The position numbers were made by a program, and so were the translations under genes. Below are positions 8,565 to 10,878 of a stretch of 10,878 nucleotides of DNA, in pieces. Below the pieces are notes generated by a model that saw only the letters and a program-made list of their open reading frames with translations, did not search any database and was not told the origin of the DNA. Source of the stretch: Porticoccus sp965660005 (GTDB lineage: Bacteria; Pseudomonadota; Gammaproteobacteria; Pseudomonadales; Porticoccaceae); NCBI RefSeq assembly GCF_965660005.1, contig NZ_CBFHYF010000048.1:1-10878 (forward strand), written 5' to 3'. The first letter of the stretch is position 1. Each line of letters begins with the position of its first letter.

Positions 8565-9458
8565 CTAATATTCCCGATTGACAATGTAGTTGGCGATTGC
8601 CCGAAGCTGGTCTGCTCGTTCGTCGAAGCCGTCCAGGGCTGCCAGGGATCTGCTCTGAAGTGCGGCTGCTTTTTCCCTGGCGGCATCAATACCCAGCAGC
8701 GACAGGTAGGTGGGTTTGTTGCGGGCCTGGTCTGATCCCTGTTGTTTCCCCAACACGGCAGTATCGGCCGTGACATCGAGAATATCATCCTGTACCTGAA
8801 ATGCGAGGCCGATGGCCTCGCCATAATCATTCAGTGCGTCAAGTTGCTGCTCCGTGGCACCTGCGGTCATTGCTCCCATCAGAATACTGGCGGTAATCAG
8901 GGCACCGGTTTTGTGGCGGTGCATATGCTCCAGTTGCGGGAGCGAGAGAGTCCGGTTGACTGCGGCCATATCAATTGCCTGACCGTAAACCATACCTCCG
9001 AGGCCGGCTGCTTTGGTCAGAAAACCTATCAGACGAAGCGTTATCTCTGGTGACAGCTGTTGGCCTTCCGACAGGAGTTGTTCAAATGCGAGTGTTTGCA
9101 ATCCATCTCCCGCGAGAATCGCCGTGGCTTCGTCAAAGGCAATATGACAGCTGGGTTTGCCACGGCGTAAATCGTCGTTGTCCATGGCGGGAAGGTCATC
9201 GTGAATCAGGGAATAGGCGTGAATCATTTCGATGGCCGCAGCCACCCGGTCGGTTGAGGGGTTGATCTCGCCCACTGCATGGGCCGCCGCGTAGGCTAAT
9301 AGTGGACGAATGCGTTTGCCGCCGTTGAACAGGCTGTAGCGGACAGCTTCGAAAAGCGGGATCTCTGCCCGATCATCAATCGGGAGTGTCGCATTCAGGT
9401 ATTGATCAATTCGCTGCTGTGATTGCTGCAGAAAGTCTGTAAAAGAGAGGGTGCTCAT
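8565..9458 (-). CDS. ispA: Farnesyl diphosphate synthase (geranyltranstransferase)
   Basis: IspA adds isopentenyl diphosphate to DMAPP and GPP to form farnesyl diphosphate, the precursor of quinone side chains, undecaprenyl phosphate and other isoprenoids. The 297 residues match the E. coli length of 299. GGKRIRP (46-52) binds the diphosphate. The first aspartate-rich motif is DDLPAMDNDDLRRG (87-100), with the two-residue spacing characteristic of bacterial FPP synthases, and the second is QVQDDILD (221-228), with D224, D225 and D228 binding magnesium. GQAID (159-163) and the KTG of HRHKTG are also conserved. Its ATG overlaps the xseB stop as TGATG, so translation is coupled. The clustering with dxs puts two isoprenoid steps under joint expression, as in E. 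coli. Confidence 0.96.
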   Translation of the reverse strand: MSTLSFTDFLQQSQQRIDQYLNATLPIDDRAEIPLFEAVRYSLFNGGKRIRPLLAYAAAHAVGEINPSTDRVAAAIEMIHAYSLIHDDLPAMDNDDLRRGKPSCHIAFDEATAILAGDGLQTLAFEQLLSEGQQLSPEITLRLIGFLTKAAGLGGMVYGQAIDMAAVNRTLSLPQLEHMHRHKTGALITASILMGAMTAGATEQQLDALNDYGEAIGLAFQVQDDILDVTADTAVLGKQQGSDQARNKPTYLSLLGIDAAREKAAALQSRSLAALDGFDERADQLRAIANYIVNREY

Positions 9459-9691
9459 CAGCCGTTCTCGGGATCAAATACCTTGGGTTCGGGGGATTCA
9501 TTGGTCAACATGTCGACTTTTAACTGGGCATCTTTGAGTGCCTGCTGGCACTCGCGGGTTATTCTGATACCTTCCTCAAAGGCCTTCAGTGAATCCTCAA
9601 GCGTTAAAGTGCCTTTTTCCATGTCATTGACCAGCACTTCCAGCTGGTGGAGTTTTTCCTCAAAATCCAATGGTTTTTTGCGGTTGGCCAA
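9458..9691 (-). CDS. xseB: Exodeoxyribonuclease VII small subunit
   Basis: XseB combines in several copies with XseA to form exonuclease VII, which trims single-stranded DNA to short oligonucleotides in both directions. From TTG 9691 the product is 77 residues (E. coli 80). It is highly charged and helical: DFEEKLHQLEVLV, then NDMEKGTLTLEDSLKAFEEG, matching the family pattern of FE.AL.ELE..V..LE.G.L.LE..L..FE.G, and it ends in an acidic tail with FDPENG. A longer reading from TTG 9712 exists, but GGAG (9703-9700) lies 8 bases before TTG 9691, so the shorter start is chosen. It is the first gene of the xseB-ispA-dxs operon. No xseA is in the window. Confidence 0.94.
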   Translation of the reverse strand: MANRKKPLDFEEKLHQLEVLVNDMEKGTLTLEDSLKAFEEGIRITRECQQALKDAQLKVDMLTNESPEPKVFDPENG

Positions 9692-9699
9692 GTTATATG

Positions 9700-9703
9700 C
9701 TCC
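9700..9703 (-). promoter_or_regulatory. Ribosome binding site deciding the xseB TTG start
   Basis: GGAG on the minus strand (CTCC at 9700-9703) is separated by 8 bases from TTG at 9691-9689. The upstream TTG 9712 has no comparable site, and the resulting N-terminus (Met-Ala-Asn-Arg-Lys-Lys) resembles that of other XseB proteins. Confidence 0.7.
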
Positions 9704-9763
9704 AAAAATCAAGCTGCAACACTAACTGAGCCGGGTGGTGTGGTCAATTTCTGTGAGCATGAG

Positions 9764-9769
9764 ATTGTA
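9764..9769 (-). promoter_or_regulatory. Possible -10 element of the xseB operon
   Basis: TACAAT on the minus strand (five of six consensus bases) would start transcription near 9757, giving a leader of about 66 nt to xseB. No good -35 is seen at 16-18 bases, so this is tentative. It overlaps the left half of the GacA-like box described for the divergent RNA gene. Confidence 0.3.
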
Positions 9770-9783
9770 ATCTTTTTCCTACA
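9766..9783 (+). promoter_or_regulatory. GacA (UvrY)-type upstream activating site
   Basis: TGTAATCTTTTTCCTACA is an 18-bp imperfect inverted repeat. The established GacA site before rsmX/Y/Z and csrB-type RNA genes is TGTAAG-N6-CTTACA; each half here matches five of six bases with exactly the N6 spacing. Its centre is about 65 bp upstream of the inferred start of the RNA gene near 9840, a normal distance for GacA-activated promoters. A candidate -10 (GATAGT, 9828-9833) has no good -35, as expected of an activator-dependent promoter. The site was recognised by eye, not by a scored matrix. Confidence 0.5.
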
Positions 9784-9839
9784 TAAAAAGCAGAAAAATA
9801 CCAATGGTGGCGGCGTTGAAAAGGGTAGATAGTGATCCT

Positions 9840-9986
9840 GCATGGAAGCTGTAGCACACGGATGTGTAACGCCATGACCAAGGAAAAACACGGATGTTCG
9901 GTTATTCTGTGGTTCCAAAATGGTAACCCCAGTTTCCTGTACTGCCCCTTAAGCCCTGATACCTCCTGTGTCAGGGCTTAATTTTT
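9840..9986 (+). ncRNA. Candidate CsrA/RsmA-sequestering small RNA (Rsm/TwoAYGGAY type)
   Basis: The region makes no recognisable protein but ends in a perfect plus-strand terminator, so a plus-strand transcript must begin upstream. It contains four GGA motifs (9844-9846, 9860-9862, 9882-9884, 9892-9894). Two lie in identical ACACGGATGT cores at 9856-9865 and 9888-9897. Each core forms a hairpin with a CGGA loop: CACA/TGTG at 9855-9866 and AACA/TGTT at 9887-9898. The outer stem pair changes compensatorily between the copies. The CsrA SELEX consensus is RUACARGGAUGU, whose ACA/UGU stem presents RGGA; these sites differ only by C for R. The loops with closing bases read ACGGAU, fitting the AYGGAY pattern of the TwoAYGGAY RNA motif. 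A third hairpin lies at 9911-9928 (GGTTCCA with TGG-T-AACC). The length of about 147 nt resembles RsmY/RsmZ. The 5' end is inferred; expression and binding are untested. Confidence 0.6.
9949..9986 (+). terminator. Intrinsic terminator of the candidate Rsm-type RNA
   Basis: TTAAGCCCTGA (9949-9959) pairs perfectly with TCAGGGCTTAA (9971-9981) across an 11-base loop, followed by TTTTT at 9982-9986. On the other strand the stem is followed by AAGGGGC, so it works only in the plus direction. The nearest upstream protein gene, xseB, is transcribed away from it. Confidence 0.88.
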
Positions 9987-9991
9987 GTTGG

Positions 9992-10019
9992 TTGACAGTG
10001 TTTCTGCCGGGGTTATTAT
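9992..10019 (+). promoter_or_regulatory. Near-consensus sigma-70 promoter
   Basis: TTGACA (9992-9997, perfect -35) is separated by 16 bases from TATTAT (10014-10019, five of six -10 bases). Transcription would begin near 10026. It starts five bases after the preceding terminator, so it defines an independent transcription unit. This is the best promoter visible in the window. Confidence 0.68.
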
Positions 10020-10025
10020 TGCCAC

Positions 10026-10179
10026 AGTTGTACCTCACAGGAGCAATTGGCCTTCAATTGCAACAGCGAGCCAAAGGTGCTGTGCCACCCCATAAAAACT
10101 TCCGCGACACTGCGGACAGTGTCCTTTACGCTTTTTTGTCTTGATTTCCAAGCCCCGTTCATTCTTGTCGGGGCTTTTT
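10026..10179 (+). ncRNA. Candidate second small RNA or HNH-gene leader RNA
   Basis: The stretch between a strong promoter and a strong terminator would give an RNA of about 154 nt with no credible protein. Two clear hairpins are visible. GCAATTG (10043-10049) pairs with CAATTGC (10055-10061). GACACTG (10106-10112) pairs with CAGTGTC (10117-10123) around a CGGA tetraloop, the same loop as in the neighbouring candidate Rsm RNA. A further GGA at 10040-10042 sits in ACAGGAG. A T-rich stretch (10131-10137) separates the second hairpin from the terminator. It could be a second CsrA/RsmA-binding RNA, an unrelated small RNA, or a leader whose terminator limits expression of the HNH gene 58 bases on. 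Two GGA motifs are too few to assign it firmly to the Rsm family. Confidence 0.5.
10150..10179 (+). terminator. Intrinsic terminator before the HNH gene
   Basis: AAGCCCCG (10150-10157) pairs perfectly with CGGGGCTT (10169-10176) across an 11-base loop, and the T run spans 10175-10179. It would end the transcript starting near 10026 and lies 58 bases upstream of the HNH start codon, so it could act as an attenuator for that gene. Confidence 0.87.
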
Positions 10180-10237
10180 GCTTTGTGGAAAGACAGTCTG
10201 TCGTCCCCTCTGGAAGTTGGCAGTGGGGGTCGGTCTG

Positions 10238-10798
10238 ATGCAACCGAGAATTTTACGGCTCAATCAGGCAGGTCAGCCAATTGAATGGCTGGATTGGCAG
10301 GAAGCCGTTTGTCTGTTCGCCCGAGAGCTTGTGGTGTGGACACTGGGTGATGTGATCAAAAGGGTTCGGGGTGGCTATCGCCGCGATACCGGGATACAGA
10401 CCAGTATGGCATTGCCCAGTATCATTGCCTGTGCCGGTGAGCAGTTGGCGCGGCCACAAACCCATCATCCACTGAGTAATCCTGCCCTGTTTGCCCGCGA
10501 TGGTTATTTGTGTATGTACTGTGCCCGTTCCTTTGCGACCAGCGATCTTACGCGTGATCATATTGTTCCCACTTCAAGGGGTGGGGATGACCGCTGGGAA
10601 AATGTGGTTGCCGCGTGCCGCCGCTGTAATCAGCATAAAGCTGACCGTCTGCTCAATGAACTAAATATGCAGCTGGTTGCCCTGCCGTTCAGGCCCAACA
10701 ATGCAGAGTATCTGGCATTGATTAATTCCAGGCGGATATTGGGGGATCAAATGGAATTTCTCCGGGGCCAATTTTCCAGAAACTCGAGGCTGTTATAG
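10238..10798 (+). CDS. Stand-alone HNH endonuclease family protein
   Basis: The 186-residue protein belongs to the HNH nuclease superfamily, zinc-stabilised beta-beta-alpha metal nucleases that cut DNA. The HNH module lies at about 85-137: CMYC (C92, C95), then RDHIVPTSRGG (106-116) with the general base H108, W120-E121-N122 with the middle Asn, and CRRCNQHK (C127, C130, N131, H133). The two CxxC pairs should bind a structural zinc. The N-terminal 80 residues (RILRLNQAGQPIEWLDWQEA, then a basic GGYRRDTG segment) resemble a conserved group of gammaproteobacterial single-gene HNH proteins whose role is unknown. ATG 10238 has GGGGG (10225-10229) upstream. A longer frame from TTG 10178 begins inside the terminator and is rejected. 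No promoter is seen between terminator and start, so expression may depend on read-through from 10026. Confidence 0.86.
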   Translation: MQPRILRLNQAGQPIEWLDWQEAVCLFARELVVWTLGDVIKRVRGGYRRDTGIQTSMALPSIIACAGEQLARPQTHHPLSNPALFARDGYLCMYCARSFATSDLTRDHIVPTSRGGDDRWENVVAACRRCNQHKADRLLNELNMQLVALPFRPNNAEYLALINSRRILGDQMEFLRGQFSRNSRLL

Positions 10799-10824
10799 CC
10801 ATGTGTAATCCTCCCCAAAAGTAA

Positions 10825-10853
10825 TCGAGATTTTGAGTAGAGACTTTTAAAAT
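10825..10853 (+). promoter_or_regulatory. Possible promoter for the gene cut by the window end
   Basis: TCGAGA (10825-10830, four of six) is 17 bases from TAAAAT (10848-10853, five of six). The start would be near 10860, with a short leader before the ATG at 10874. This is an AT-rich stretch, so chance matches are possible. Confidence 0.38.
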
Positions 10854-10873
10854 GATCGCACAAGGAGCGACGA

Positions 10874-10878
10874 ATGAA
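10874..10878 (+). CDS. Start of an unidentified gene, truncated by the window end
   Basis: ATG at 10874 is preceded by AAGGAG (10862-10867) at 6-base spacing, the best Shine-Dalgarno in the window. Only the start codon and two more bases are present, so nothing can be said about the product. Confidence 0.6.

Noticed and set aside
9647..9918. Short frames on both strands in the xseB-HNH gap
   Set aside because: They overlap xseB or the RNA signals, have no ribosome binding sites and give low-complexity or Cys/Phe-rich peptides without recognisable motifs.
10178..10237. Twenty-residue N-terminal extension of the HNH protein from TTG 10178
   Set aside because: The TTG lies in the T run of the terminator, has no ribosome binding site, and the extension does not resemble HNH homologues; ATG 10238 begins at the conserved RILRLN segment.
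10047..10238. 63-codon frame starting at TTG 10047 with CAGGAG just upstream
   Set aside because: Spacing of three bases is too short, the start is inside a perfect hairpin, the frame crosses the terminator and the peptide shows no family features.
1..10878. CRISPR array, insertion sequence, tRNA or rRNA genes
   Set aside because: No regularly spaced repeats, transposase, terminal inverted repeats, or tRNA/rRNA-like segments were recognised by eye on either strand.

Overview
The window reads as a chromosomal segment of a free-living gammaproteobacterium, moderately GC-rich. The proteins look like those of the Cellvibrionales/Pseudomonadales side, but that placement is an impression from protein style and not a measured phylogeny. 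Supporting points are the xseB-ispA-dxs gene order, a YqcC (DUF446) protein, a DinG with the four iron-sulfur cysteines, and an RNA region that looks like a Gac/Rsm (Csr) regulatory RNA locus.

Layout. The window opens with the last 44 codons of an OmpA-family protein and its terminator (1-191). A plus-strand run follows: sbcB (exonuclease I), pyrB (aspartate carbamoyltransferase), a PlsC-like acyltransferase, dinG (Fe-S helicase) and a yqcC-like gene, ending at 6446. Convergent to it, on the minus strand, lies the isoprenoid/repair operon xseB-ispA-dxs (9691 down to 6535). It supplies DXP synthase and farnesyl diphosphate synthase, plus the small subunit of exonuclease VII. At the right end a plus-strand HNH endonuclease gene (10238-10798) is followed by the first five bases of another gene.

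The most interesting part is the 546-base stretch between xseB and the HNH gene (9692-10237). It has no convincing protein gene but holds two plus-strand intrinsic terminators with no plus-strand protein gene upstream of them. The first ends a probable RNA of about 147 nt. This RNA carries two small hairpins with identical ACACGGATGT cores, in which ACA/UGU stems display a CGGA loop, and it has four GGA motifs in all. An 18-bp imperfect inverted repeat resembling the GacA upstream activating site lies about 65 bp upstream of the inferred start. Together these are the hallmarks of a CsrA/RsmA-sequestering RNA (RsmY/RsmZ type, or the TwoAYGGAY motif). Directly after its terminator comes a near-consensus sigma-70 promoter (TTGACA-N16-TATTAT) driving a second unit of about 154 nt. 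That unit ends in its own terminator 58 bp before the HNH start codon and contains another perfect hairpin with a CGGA loop. It is either a second small RNA or an attenuated leader of the HNH gene.

Two start codons differ from the longest reading frames: pyrB most likely starts at GTG 1720 and xseB at TTG 9691, each decided by a well-spaced Shine-Dalgarno sequence.
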